A DNA stretch of 64,000 bases, taken from positions 1 through 64,000 of the forward strand of contig NZ_JPWA01000027.1 of assembly GCF_003326475.1 (NCBI RefSeq), in the 5' to 3' direction. The notes below the pieces were generated by a model. The model was not told where the DNA came from. It saw only the letters and a list, made by a program, of their open reading frames with translations, and ran no database searches. This DNA is from Thalassospira xianhensis MCCC 1A02616 (lineage in GTDB: Bacteria; Pseudomonadota; Alphaproteobacteria; Rhodospirillales; Thalassospiraceae). Below, piece after piece: positions 25,234 through 33,701 of this stretch (position 1 is its first letter; each line of letters begins with the position of its first letter). The position numbers and the translations under genes were made by a program.

Positions 25234-27236
25234 TGAACCTTTGGGTGCAGTTTGCCCCTTTGGCACTGGTTATTGGTGTCATGATGCTTGTGTCGCCAAT
25301 TCTGCCGCGTGACAGGTTATGGGCACGCTGGCTGGTGGTGATCTTTCTGATCGCGCTTATCGCCCGTTATCTGCCTTGGCGTATTACGGAAACCGTTCTC
25401 CCGGCGGACCTGTCAACCGCGCAAGGCTGGTGGATTGTTTTTCTGTTCGCAATTGAGATCGTTTTTCTGTGCGATATGCTCCGCCAGTCGCTGATCCATT
25501 GCAAGATCGTCAATCGTAGTGCCGAGGCAGATGCTGCCTTGCAACGATTGCAGGCACGTCCGGTCGAGGCATGGCCGACTGTCGATGTTTTCATTCCGTC
25601 TTATAACGAACCGCTTGATGTGCTTGAACGCAGTATCGTCGGGGCGCTGGCGCTGGATTATCCGAAACTGAAGGTCTGGGTGCTTGATGATGGCAAACGT
25701 GACTGGCTGCGGGAGTTTTGCGAGAAGAAAGGTGCGAATTACATCATTCGCAAGGACGGCACCCACGCCAAGGCAGGAAATGTCAATAATGGCCTGTCGC
25801 AGTCGAACGGTGATCTGGTGTGCATTTTTGATGCCGATTTTGTCCCATATCGCAATTTCCTGAAACGTGTTGTCGGATTTTTTGAAGAGTCCGACATTGG
25901 CATTGTTCAGACGCCGCAGCATTTCTTCAACAAGGATCCGATGCAGCGCAATCTTTGGATTGCAGATCGCTGGCCTGATGAACAACGATTGTTTTTCGAC
26001 CATATAGCGCCATCGCTTGATGCATGGGACTCAATGTTTTGTTGCGGGTCCTGCATGGTGATGCGACGCAAGGCGCTTGACGAGATTGGCGGGGTGCCGA
26101 CCGCATCCATTACCGAAGACATCCTGACTTCGCTTGAAATGCTGCGCAAAGGGTATCGAACCCGATATTTAAATGAAAAGCTGTCAATCGGTCTGGCTGC
26201 AGAAAGCCTTTTGGCATTCCATACCCAGAGGGAACGCTGGTGTCAGGGCGGAATACAGACCCTGTTCCTCAAGGCCGGGCCACTAGGGCCGGGGCTTTCG
26301 GTTTGGCAACGGATACTGCTGTTTCCGATATATTGGGTATTTCACATTCCGGCCCGCTTGCTTGTGATCATGATCCCGATTTTTTACTTCTGGTTCGGAC
26401 TGCAGCCGCTCGAAAATGCGCGGAGCTGGGAAATATTCTATTGGCAGTTACCTGTTCTGATCGGCGGATGGGGAACAGCGATGTGGCACAATGGCAGACA
26501 GGCCTATCCCATCGTTAACGAGGGGCCAGCGGTGCTGGTGTCACTTCGGTTATTCCCGATTGTTGTGTCATCCCTGATCCGGCCATTTGGGCGTCCCTTC
26601 AAGGTGACACCCAAAGGATCGCAATCGGGAGCAGGAAGTTCATTCACCGAGGCGATCATTCTTGGTGTCCTGTTTCTGCTGACGGTCGGCGGGTTTTTTT
26701 ACAATATCGATACCGACATCCGGATCATCGACAATGCCAATTTCCTTCTCGTTGGTGGTTTGTGGGCATCAATCAACGCGCTGACACTGCTTGTGGCATT
26801 GCTGATCTGCTTTGAAAGTCCGGTGCAACGGCAACAGGAACGTTTTCCGGTTAGCCTGACGGCAAAGATCAAGGCAGAAGAACATCCGGAACCGCTTGAT
26901 GTCATGATTACAGACATGTCGCTTGGCGGGGTTCGTCTTGAAACCCGATTGCCCGATGCCAAGGCTGCCGCCTTTGGCAAGAACCGGAAAATTGAACTGC
27001 ATGCAGAAGATTTACCGCCCTTGACCGGGATTCTGGCGCGTTCGTTCGAGCGCGATGACGGAGTACATGTATTTACACTGGATTTTGAACCTGAACCGCA
27101 GGATGCAGAACGCGATGCTTTGATACGCGCGCTTTATACCAGCGGGATCGACAATGCGACTAAACCCGCCCACAGTCTGGAACTGTGGGGGGCGATATTC
27201 CGGCGCATATTCGGTCGTGGTCCGGTTCGGGGCTAG
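25233..27236 (+). CDS. BcsA-like processive glycosyltransferase with C-terminal PilZ domain
   Basis: A 667-residue inner-membrane synthase that would polymerise and export a beta-linked glucan or related polysaccharide from a UDP-sugar. N-terminal helices lead to a GT2 domain with the D,D,D,QxxRW set: DDG at 152-154, DAD at 200-202, TED at 294-296 and QRERW at 332-336. FKVTPKG (456-462) matches the FxVTxKG gating loop of cellulose synthase. The C-terminal PilZ domain has RQQER (533-537) and DMSLGG (561-566), the RxxxR and DxSxxG c-di-GMP-binding motifs. It is coupled to the HlyD-like gene but has no BcsB, BcsC or BcsZ neighbours, so it is not a standard cellulose operon. A product such as mixed-linkage beta-glucan is inference. 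Confidence 0.9.
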   Translation: MNLWVQFAPLALVIGVMMLVSPILPRDRLWARWLVVIFLIALIARYLPWRITETVLPADLSTAQGWWIVFLFAIEIVFLCDMLRQSLIHCKIVNRSAEADAALQRLQARPVEAWPTVDVFIPSYNEPLDVLERSIVGALALDYPKLKVWVLDDGKRDWLREFCEKKGANYIIRKDGTHAKAGNVNNGLSQSNGDLVCIFDADFVPYRNFLKRVVGFFEESDIGIVQTPQHFFNKDPMQRNLWIADRWPDEQRLFFDHIAPSLDAWDSMFCCGSCMVMRRKALDEIGGVPTASITEDILTSLEMLRKGYRTRYLNEKLSIGLAAESLLAFHTQRERWCQGGIQTLFLKAGPLGPGLSVWQRILLFPIYWVFHIPARLLVIMIPIFYFWFGLQPLENARSWEIFYWQLPVLIGGWGTAMWHNGRQAYPIVNEGPAVLVSLRLFPIVVSSLIRPFGRPFKVTPKGSQSGAGSSFTEAIILGVLFLLTVGGFFYNIDTDIRIIDNANFLLVGGLWASINALTLLVALLICFESPVQRQQERFPVSLTAKIKAEEHPEPLDVMITDMSLGGVRLETRLPDAKAAAFGKNRKIELHAEDLPPLTGILARSFERDDGVHVFTLDFEPEPQDAERDALIRALYTSGIDNATKPAHSLELWGAIFRRIFGRGPVRG

Positions 27237-27241
27237 GTTAA

Positions 27242-27748
27242 TCAGCTAAGCGCGTCGATATCGGCTTCTGACAGGGCTGCGGGGACGATGGTCAATGGCA
27301 GGCGCAATTGACCAACCACATCCCGGTTGGTCAGGGCCGTGATCAGCGGGCCGGGGCCGTCGCTGTTGGTGCCGGCTGCCAGAACCAGAATGGAAATCTG
27401 TTCTTCTTCGTCCAGAACCTTGAGTAGTTCGTCCTTGAGGCGACCCTCGCGAATGAACAGAAGAGGCATGGAGCCGGTTTGCTCATGCACATAGGCAGCA
27501 AGCTCGTTGATACGGTTTTCGGCATCTTCACGCGCTTCTTCCTGCATCAGATCGCCAACGGCCATCCAGTGCTGGAATTCGGCTGGCTGGATCACGCTTA
27601 GCAATGCGACGCGTCCGCCGGTATGCTGCGCACGGCGGCAGGCATATCGAAGCGCCTTGGTCATTTCGTCACTGTCGTCGACCACGACAAGGAACGTGCG
27701 ATCCGTGGTGGCAGCGCGCAGTTCTTGGTCGGCATCAAATGAATTCAT
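27242..27748 (-). CDS. universal stress protein (UspA family)
   Basis: A 168-residue single UspA domain. FLVVVDDSDEMTKALRYACRRA is the first strand and helix, ILVLAAGTNSDGPGPLITALT is the region corresponding to the nucleotide-binding loop, and QLRLPLTIVPAA is the final strand. The frame opens 23 codons earlier, but AGGA before the ATG at 27748 and family length support the shorter start. It converges on the glycan synthase gene with 5 bases between stops. The role, as in the family, is a stress-adaptation nucleotide-binding protein; no specific target is indicated. Confidence 0.85.
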   Translation of the reverse strand: MNSFDADQELRAATTDRTFLVVVDDSDEMTKALRYACRRAQHTGGRVALLSVIQPAEFQHWMAVGDLMQEEAREDAENRINELAAYVHEQTGSMPLLFIREGRLKDELLKVLDEEEQISILVLAAGTNSDGPGPLITALTNRDVVGQLRLPLTIVPAALSEADIDALS

Positions 27749-27987
27749 GTCGTCCTGCCCTGAATAAAAACGGGTTCCGAATGTGTTGCGCCAACTTGCG
27801 GGGCGAGGCGCTGTCACGCCGGATCAGCAAAGTTTGCCGTAACTTAAGGACTGTTTCCAAGTTATTTTTCAAGCATCCCGGCAAAGAAACTATCTTTACG
27901 CTACTGCAAAACATGATGGTGCATGTGCGAAAACAGTGCCCGGATAAGGACGCATCGCAATAGTTCAATCAAGGATTGAAGTCTGGA

Positions 27988-28746
27988 TTACCTTTGGCGG
28001 AACACGACGCTTGCCGTCCATCCGGCGGCGACTGCAATGATCACGGCGATGATACCGTAAAGTGCAGAATACCGGTGTGCGAAGTCATAAACTTCGGCGC
28101 TGACGCCGGTTTTGGATACGACCAGTGGCGTTGTCTTGATGCTGGCAATGCGACCGTCCCGGATCAGATAGACATTGATGGTGTATGTACCGGTCGGGGT
28201 GTTGGCCGGAAAATGGATGTCGGTTCGAAACAGTTGATTGGACAGGAAGCTGATTTTTGCCGGTCGCTGATTGAAAAGACCCGCTGCACGCATGTTTCGC
28301 AACAGGGCATCGCGGTAATCGCTGCTGTTGCGATCCTTGTCATCGATCTCGGTCACAAAGCGCTGATGTTCAAGCCCGATACGGTAATCATTATAAAGCT
28401 GTGAATTGGCGATGATTTCCATTGGCCGGTTCGACGCACTGGCATAATAGGCAGGCACATTGCGGAATGTGGCACTTTCACTATTGACCCAGATGCCGAC
28501 TTTGCGTTCCTTTCGCCGCACGACCATATCCTGATCGGGGCCTCTGACCGTCACGATCACATCGCCTTCGCTTTGTACCGCGCCGAACAAAAGCACGTCG
28601 GTTCCTGTGAAACCGGTAGTAATGGCAACAAGATGATTGGAAAGGTCGACAACCAGCGCGTCGGCGCGTGCCCGGTCCTGTGCGAGCACGGCAAGCACCG
28701 CTGCAACGGCAAGCAGTGTGCGGATGATCGCGCCCGATTTGTGCAT
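27988..28746 (-). CDS. TIGR02186-family membrane-anchored periplasmic protein
   Basis: A 252-residue protein with an N-terminal signal peptide (HKSGAIIRTLLAVAAVLAVLAQDRARA), a periplasmic beta-rich part and a C-terminal helix (LYGIIAVIIAVAAGWTASVVF). Characteristic text includes LVVDLSNHLVAITTGFTGTDVLLFGA and PTGTYTINVYLIRDG. It matches, by memory of the family, TIGR02186, an alphaproteobacterial protein found next to TSUP exporters. The start ATG overlaps the TAA of the TSUP gene (TAATG), so they are coupled; GGAGA precedes it. Its function is unknown; an accessory to the sulfur-compound exporter is inferred from synteny. Confidence 0.82.
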   Translation of the reverse strand: MHKSGAIIRTLLAVAAVLAVLAQDRARADALVVDLSNHLVAITTGFTGTDVLLFGAVQSEGDVIVTVRGPDQDMVVRRKERKVGIWVNSESATFRNVPAYYASASNRPMEIIANSQLYNDYRIGLEHQRFVTEIDDKDRNSSDYRDALLRNMRAAGLFNQRPAKISFLSNQLFRTDIHFPANTPTGTYTINVYLIRDGRIASIKTTPLVVSKTGVSAEVYDFAHRYSALYGIIAVIIAVAAGWTASVVFRQR

Positions 28747-29669
28747 TACAAATTCTCCGGCGCGATGGAATAAAGTTCGGTCGGTGTGATCACGAGATCG
28801 AACAGAAGTTTCAGGCAAACCGAAAGAACCAGAAGCCCCAGCATTGCCCGCAAATGTTCCGCTTTAAGACGCGATCCGAATTGTGCCCCGAATTGTGCCC
28901 CGATGACGCCGCCGATCAAAAGCAGGATGGCAAGGGCAACATCAACGGTTTGCGTCTGAATGGATTGCAGGAAAGTAACGTTGGCGGTCACGAAAATGAT
29001 CTGGAACAGCGATGTCCCGATGACGACACTGGTCGGCATGCCAAGGATATAAATCATCGCCGGAACCATCACAAAGCCACCACCAACCCCCATCAGAGCG
29101 GTCAGAAGCCCGACAAAGAAGCCGACAAGAAGCGGCAGCAAGGCGCTGATATAAAGCCCCGAGCGGTAAAACCGCATTTTCAGGGGCAGGCCATGGACAA
29201 AGCTGTGCTGGTGTTTCTTGGTCCGACGGAATGATCCACCGCGGCGCCGTGTGCGGAAAATGGCGCGCGATGCCTCGATCAGCATCATGCCGCCAATGAT
29301 CCCCAAAAAGATCACGTAGCAAAGCGAAATGACCAGATCAATTTGACCGAGGGAACGTAACCATGCAAAAACCCAGACACCAATTGTGGATCCGGCTATA
29401 CCACCCGCCAGAAGGACAAGGCCCATTTTCAGGTCGACATTACCGCGTCGCCAATGGGCAAAAACGCCTGAAACCGAAGATGCGACAATCTGGTTTGCAG
29501 CGGTTGCAACCGATACAGCAGGGGGGATACCATAGAAAATCAAAAGCGGCGTGATCAAAAATCCGCCGCCAACTCCGAACAACCCGGACAAAAATCCGAC
29601 GCCGCCGCCTAGCCCCAGTATCAGAAAAATGTTTACCGACATCTCGGCAATAGGCAAATAGATTTGCAT
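28746..29669 (-). CDS. TSUP-family (TauE/SafE) anion exporter
   Basis: A 307-residue inner-membrane carrier with two homologous halves. The first half has GGGVGFLSGLFGVGGGFLITPLL and the second has VGLLTALMGVGGGFVMVPAMIYI, the glycine-rich repeats of the TauE/SafE family. Members export sulfite or sulfoacetate, or take up sulfate-like anions. The start could be the ATG at 29669 or the one at 29642, as neither has a strong ribosome-binding site. It is coupled to the TIGR02186 gene downstream and divergent from tusA, a sulfur-carrier gene, which supports a sulfur-related role (inference). Confidence 0.88.
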   Translation of the reverse strand: MQIYLPIAEMSVNIFLILGLGGGVGFLSGLFGVGGGFLITPLLIFYGIPPAVSVATAANQIVASSVSGVFAHWRRGNVDLKMGLVLLAGGIAGSTIGVWVFAWLRSLGQIDLVISLCYVIFLGIIGGMMLIEASRAIFRTRRRGGSFRRTKKHQHSFVHGLPLKMRFYRSGLYISALLPLLVGFFVGLLTALMGVGGGFVMVPAMIYILGMPTSVVIGTSLFQIIFVTANVTFLQSIQTQTVDVALAILLLIGGVIGAQFGAQFGSRLKAEHLRAMLGLLVLSVCLKLLFDLVITPTELYSIAPENL

Positions 29670-29787
29670 CGCGGGCGGGCATCAGCGTTTGATTGATTCT
29701 GAGAAATCAGTCTAACATATTGTGCAAATGCAACAATCGCCAATTCACTGATTGGCCGGGATAATCCGATTTTTTGTAAGGTTTTTC

Positions 29788-30042
29788 ATGTCGCTTACTC
29801 CAGAAGCTCCCTTTGACCTTGTTCTTGATGCCCGTGGATTGATTTGTCCGATGCCGGTGCTGAAGGCAAAAAAGGCATTGCGTGATGTGCCTGCAGGCGG
29901 TGTGCTTAAGGTTTTGGCGACCGACCCGGGGTCGGTCGCAGATATGAAATCCTTTTGCGAAATGACCGGGAACCGCCTGTTGTCATCGACACAGGAAAAT
30001 GATGTGTTTATCTATCATATCGAGCATCTGGCCGCGAAATAA
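29788..30042 (+). CDS. tusA: TusA-family sulfur carrier protein
   Basis: An 84-residue SirA/TusA protein with the CPMP motif (Cys20) in LDARGLICPMPVLKAKKAL. The cysteine carries persulfide sulfur for tRNA thiolation or other sulfur transfer. The frame extends 12 codons upstream, but the ATG at 29788 is preferred because the extension is hydrophobic and unlike the family; AAGG lies about 9 bases upstream of it. It is divergent from the TSUP exporter gene and followed 45 bases later by an elaA-like gene. Confidence 0.9.
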   Translation: MSLTPEAPFDLVLDARGLICPMPVLKAKKALRDVPAGGVLKVLATDPGSVADMKSFCEMTGNRLLSSTQENDVFIYHIEHLAAK

Positions 30043-30087
30043 CCAGAACAAGCGTGCCCATCACGTCCGGAAATGAAAGTTGCCGCC

Positions 30088-30594
30088 ATGTCTGCCTCAT
30101 CCTCGACCCTGCAGTGGGTGCATTGCGCCTTTAATGAGATGACACCGCTTCAGGTCCATGACCTGTTGCGATTACGTCAACAGATTTTCATCATCGAACA
30201 GGAATGCATTTTCCCCGAGATCGACGGGCTTGATCCGCTTTGTCAGCATGTTTTGGGATTGCTGGACGGCAAAGTGGTTGCCGCTGCGCGGATTGTGGCA
30301 CCCGGTATCGATCCCGACCATTCCGCACAGGGACAGCATCCGGCGATCGGCCGTGTCGTTGCCAGCCCCGATTTGCGCGGCCAGGGTATTGGCCGCAAAC
30401 TGATGTTGCAGGCCATCGCATCCTGCCACGATACCTTTGCGGGCAAGGGCATTTTCCTGAATGCCCAGCTGTATCTTAAAAACTTTTACGAGGCATTGGG
30501 CTTCATGCAGTTCGGCGAAGCCTTCTATGAAGATGGCATCGCCCATATTTCAATGCTGCGCTCGCCCGATAGCAGGCAGGAGCAACTGCACTGA
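30088..30594 (+). CDS. ElaA-type GNAT acetyltransferase
   Basis: A 168-residue acetyltransferase closely patterned on E. coli ElaA: LLRLRQQIFIIEQECIFPEIDGLD, then GRVVASPDLRGQGIGRKLM (acetyl-CoA motif A) and LKNFYEALGFMQFGEAFYEDGIAHISM at the end. The substrate is unknown. Two starts are possible (30073 and 30088); the second gives the N-terminus closest to ElaA. The TGA stop abuts the reverse stop of the DUF2336 gene with no intervening base, forming TGATCA. Confidence 0.86.
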   Translation: MSASSSTLQWVHCAFNEMTPLQVHDLLRLRQQIFIIEQECIFPEIDGLDPLCQHVLGLLDGKVVAAARIVAPGIDPDHSAQGQHPAIGRVVASPDLRGQGIGRKLMLQAIASCHDTFAGKGIFLNAQLYLKNFYEALGFMQFGEAFYEDGIAHISMLRSPDSRQEQLH

Positions 30595-31965
30595 TCAGCG
30601 CAGCCCGACCGTTGCCATACCGGTAAAGAATTCAAGCTGCCACTTCATGTCTTCTTCGCTTAGGGGGTAATCCTCGCCACGGGGATTAAGCGTCTGGCCG
30701 GGCGGGACATGCCCAAGCTTGACCTGAATTTTCACGGCCAGTTCCGCCGGAAGCCCTGCCTTCCATGCCAGCGAAACGACACCTTTGGCCGAATGGGTGT
30801 TAAGGACTTTGGTTACGGCTTCTGGCGGAATACCGGCAAGCACGGCAAGGGCAGCGCGGGCAAACTTGACATCATTGGCTGCCAACGCTTTGGCAACTTC
30901 CTTGTCGGTCAGTTTACCTTTGCTATGCAGGGCCAACGCCTTTTCATAGGAAGATTCTTCTTCCTCGTTCGTCGCTGCGGCCTCGGCACCACCGGACTTG
31001 GCCGCCGTTTTCTGTTCTGCCTGCTTCTGCTTGGCCTTGCGGGTTTCAACGGGTGTATCTTCGCGTTTGTCGAACTCGCCGGATGAAATGCGGCGATTGA
31101 CGACTTCGCGCACCGCGTCGAGCTGTTCCTTCTTCAGGTCCTTGCGCCGTTCCAGCACGCCGATCAGGTTTTCAGCGACAAAACGTGCCAGTTTGCCTGC
31201 TGCCGTCGGTGGCAGTTCCGGGCGTTCAACCAATGGTTTGTGCCATTCCGGATAATCCGGTGCACGATCAATCAGTTGATCAAGGGTTTCTTCGCGGATT
31301 TGCGCCGACTTGTTGCCCAGAAGATGCGAAATCGCATCCTTGTCGCTGCTGGCGGCAATCGCATCGGCAAGTTTTTCACCAACATTGCGACGGCGCGAGA
31401 TAAAGCTAAGCGATCCTCTTCCCGAACTGCCTTCGATAATTTCCAGAAGATCGGTTTCTGTCAGAACCGGAGAATATTGCAGGACCGGTCCGCAGACGAC
31501 ACTTTCGGTATCGCGCGCAAGTTGCTGGATGATCGGCTGTGGCGCGTTGGCGATATCCTTGAGCGTTTCCGAAATAACCTGGCGGACATGGACGGCCTGA
31601 TCGCGGGCAAGCTTGTCCAGCGCTTCATAGGTCATCCGGCGCAGTTTATCGGTTTCATTCGGTGTCAGTCCGGCCGAAAGATTGGCAATCTTTTCGGCAA
31701 GGCTTCCACGAACGCTGTCGTCCTTGTCGTCGGTGAGCAGGACGTCGGCTTGCACAGGGGTTGCATGGTTTGCCGCAATATGGCGCCGCACCTGGGAATC
31801 TGCATCATTTGCAAGGTAATACAGAATTTCCGGTTTGGTATCATGACGTTGCGCCAGCACACCGCGAACATTCGCATCCGGGCTGGCGGCCATGTCTTTG
31901 GCTTCATCATACGTGATCGGGGTTTCCCGACGTTTGGTGAAGACCCGCTGCAAAAAACCCTTCAT
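30595..31965 (-). CDS. DUF2336-family protein
   Basis: A 456-residue soluble protein of the alphaproteobacterial DUF2336 family. The N-terminal part is made of HEAT-like helical pairs (for example ASPDANVRGVLAQRHDTKPEILYYLANDADSQVRRHIAAN, described here in part), the centre contains SSGRGSLSFISRRRNVGEKLADAIA, and an alanine- and glutamate-rich linker precedes a C-terminal helical domain. Its ATG overlaps the stop of the upstream GGDEF gene (ATGA), so it is translated with that signalling protein. Function unknown; a partner in c-di-GMP signalling is inferred from the operon only. Confidence 0.8.
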   Translation of the reverse strand: MKGFLQRVFTKRRETPITYDEAKDMAASPDANVRGVLAQRHDTKPEILYYLANDADSQVRRHIAANHATPVQADVLLTDDKDDSVRGSLAEKIANLSAGLTPNETDKLRRMTYEALDKLARDQAVHVRQVISETLKDIANAPQPIIQQLARDTESVVCGPVLQYSPVLTETDLLEIIEGSSGRGSLSFISRRRNVGEKLADAIAASSDKDAISHLLGNKSAQIREETLDQLIDRAPDYPEWHKPLVERPELPPTAAGKLARFVAENLIGVLERRKDLKKEQLDAVREVVNRRISSGEFDKREDTPVETRKAKQKQAEQKTAAKSGGAEAAATNEEEESSYEKALALHSKGKLTDKEVAKALAANDVKFARAALAVLAGIPPEAVTKVLNTHSAKGVVSLAWKAGLPAELAVKIQVKLGHVPPGQTLNPRGEDYPLSEEDMKWQLEFFTGMATVGLR

Positions 31966-33701
31966 AGGGGCGTCTCCTGATCTTCTATTCTTGCCGGACT
32001 GTTCGATCCGGGAGGGGCGGCGATGCCGAAACTGCCTTTGCCGTGTTTTTTGACCTGATACATGGTCTGATCGGCACGAAGCACAAGCTGTTCAAGCGGT
32101 TCTTTCGAACCGGCATCTCGCACGGCAATGCCCACCGAAATGCCAAGCGGACGATCCTTGGCACCGGAAAACGACGATAAGGTGGCGCTCTTGTCAAGAA
32201 GGATGCGCGCGCGTTGCGATGCGGTTGCCATATCCGCCCCGTCGAGCCAGACCACGAATTCATCGCCGCCAAGGCGCGCGACAAGATCAATCGAGCGGGT
32301 GTTGTCCAAAAGGATGCGGGTCAGCGCCAGAATGGCCTGATCCCCGGTCTGATGACCATGAACGTCGTTGACCAGCTTGAAATTATCCATGTCGACATAC
32401 ATCAGGGCCGCAGGCATGTCATCATGCACAAGGCGGGCGTGGCGGCGGCCCAATTCGTCAAAGAAGGCACGTCGGTTCAAAAGCCCGGTAAGGCCATCGG
32501 TTCGCGACAGGGTAACGATCCGGTCATGTTGGGCTGCCTGTTCAATCGCGATCCCGATCTGGTCCGATACTTCGGACATGATGGCACGTTCGCCTTCATT
32601 CGGGGCGGGGTGATCGGCATTGAAGATAAATATAACCGCGCCATTCACCTGCTGATGATAATGGCAACGCTGGGCCAGAACCCGATAATTTTCGATTTCG
32701 GCTTCAAACACCTCATCGGTATTGCCAAGCTGGTTCAATGCCTGTTTGGCAATCGGATCAAGGTCTTCGGGGCCGTGACATGCGATTACTTCGATCTTGT
32801 CGGTTTCCTCGTTGCGGCGAAAAATGGCGCAGCCCGCGCAGGCCAGGGCGCGGGCGCTGGCATCCGCCGCACCTTTAAGCACAAGCGTCGGGTCGATTTC
32901 ATCGCGCATGGTGCGTACGATATAGGTCATCAACCGGTCGCGGTTTCGGGCCGTGGCAACTTCGCTTTCGCGCCGACGCTGTTCGGTGATGTCATGAGCA
33001 AGACCGCGCGTACCGGTCCAGCGACCGTCACGCGTGTATACCGGGGTCGATGAAACGGCGAGGCAGGCAGCATTGCCATTGGCCCGTCTGAGCCAGATCG
33101 GTACATCGCGGACGGCCTTCTGGCTGCGAAACACAATTTCGCTATCCTGGTCCGCAGTATCCAGAAGAAAATCAAGGGGCGATCGACCGACAAGTTCATC
33201 GGCCTTGTAACCCAGGGCACCACGTGGCGAGACAAAAATGAAATTGCCGGTATCGTCGGTTTCCCAGGCAAAGGCGGATGATACTTCGACGATGTCGCGA
33301 TAGCGCTGCCGCGAGTCAATCAGCGCATCGCGCAGATTGCGATCCATACTGACGTCGCGCGGTAAAAGTAGAACCCGATCATCTGCCATTGGCAATGCAG
33401 TCAGTTCAAGCGTTGCCGTACCGCGTTGTACCTCGAATGTCAGGAGTTCGACAACTCCGCCTGGTGTTGTGATGGCGCGTAAAACCAGCTTGTTTATTTC
33501 CGGAAACAGACCGTCACGAATGCCTTCGGCGAAGCTTCGGGCATTTTTATTGGCAAACAGGGGGGTGCCGTTCTTGTCCATGACCATGACGGGTGCCTCG
33601 GCATCGGCCATGGTCTGCGGATCAAGAATGAAACCCTGATCTGATGACATATCGTTATATGCGGACATTTCCTTGTCGGCATCCTTGTGATGCTGTTTCA
33701 T
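31962..33701 (-). CDS. diguanylate cyclase with PAS and GAF-like sensors
   Basis: A 579-residue soluble protein. Two PAS-like regions (about 30-110 and 135-250, the second with SPRGALGYKADELVGRSPLDF and ending DITEQRRRESE) are followed by a GAF-like domain (about 260-400) and a GGDEF domain. The active signature is GGDEF in VARLGGDEFVVWL, preceded by RSID, the RxxD feedback site. The GAF part contains CAGCAIFRRNEETDKIEVIACHG and ends SDQIGIAIEQAAQHDR. It probably produces c-di-GMP. It overlaps the EAL gene upstream and the DUF2336 gene downstream by 4 bases each, so synthesis and breakdown enzymes are made from one transcript. Confidence 0.9.
   Translation of the reverse strand: MKQHHKDADKEMSAYNDMSSDQGFILDPQTMADAEAPVMVMDKNGTPLFANKNARSFAEGIRDGLFPEINKLVLRAITTPGGVVELLTFEVQRGTATLELTALPMADDRVLLLPRDVSMDRNLRDALIDSRQRYRDIVEVSSAFAWETDDTGNFIFVSPRGALGYKADELVGRSPLDFLLDTADQDSEIVFRSQKAVRDVPIWLRRANGNAACLAVSSTPVYTRDGRWTGTRGLAHDITEQRRRESEVATARNRDRLMTYIVRTMRDEIDPTLVLKGAADASARALACAGCAIFRRNEETDKIEVIACHGPEDLDPIAKQALNQLGNTDEVFEAEIENYRVLAQRCHYHQQVNGAVIFIFNADHPAPNEGERAIMSEVSDQIGIAIEQAAQHDRIVTLSRTDGLTGLLNRRAFFDELGRRHARLVHDDMPAALMYVDMDNFKLVNDVHGHQTGDQAILALTRILLDNTRSIDLVARLGGDEFVVWLDGADMATASQRARILLDKSATLSSFSGAKDRPLGISVGIAVRDAGSKEPLEQLVLRADQTMYQVKKHGKGSFGIAAPPGSNSPARIEDQETPL

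Noticed and set aside
24010-27236. Standard cellulose synthase (bcs) operon
   Set aside because: Although the synthase resembles BcsA, there is no BcsB, BcsC, BcsZ or BcsQ-like gene on either side; the upstream partner is an HlyD-type adaptor.
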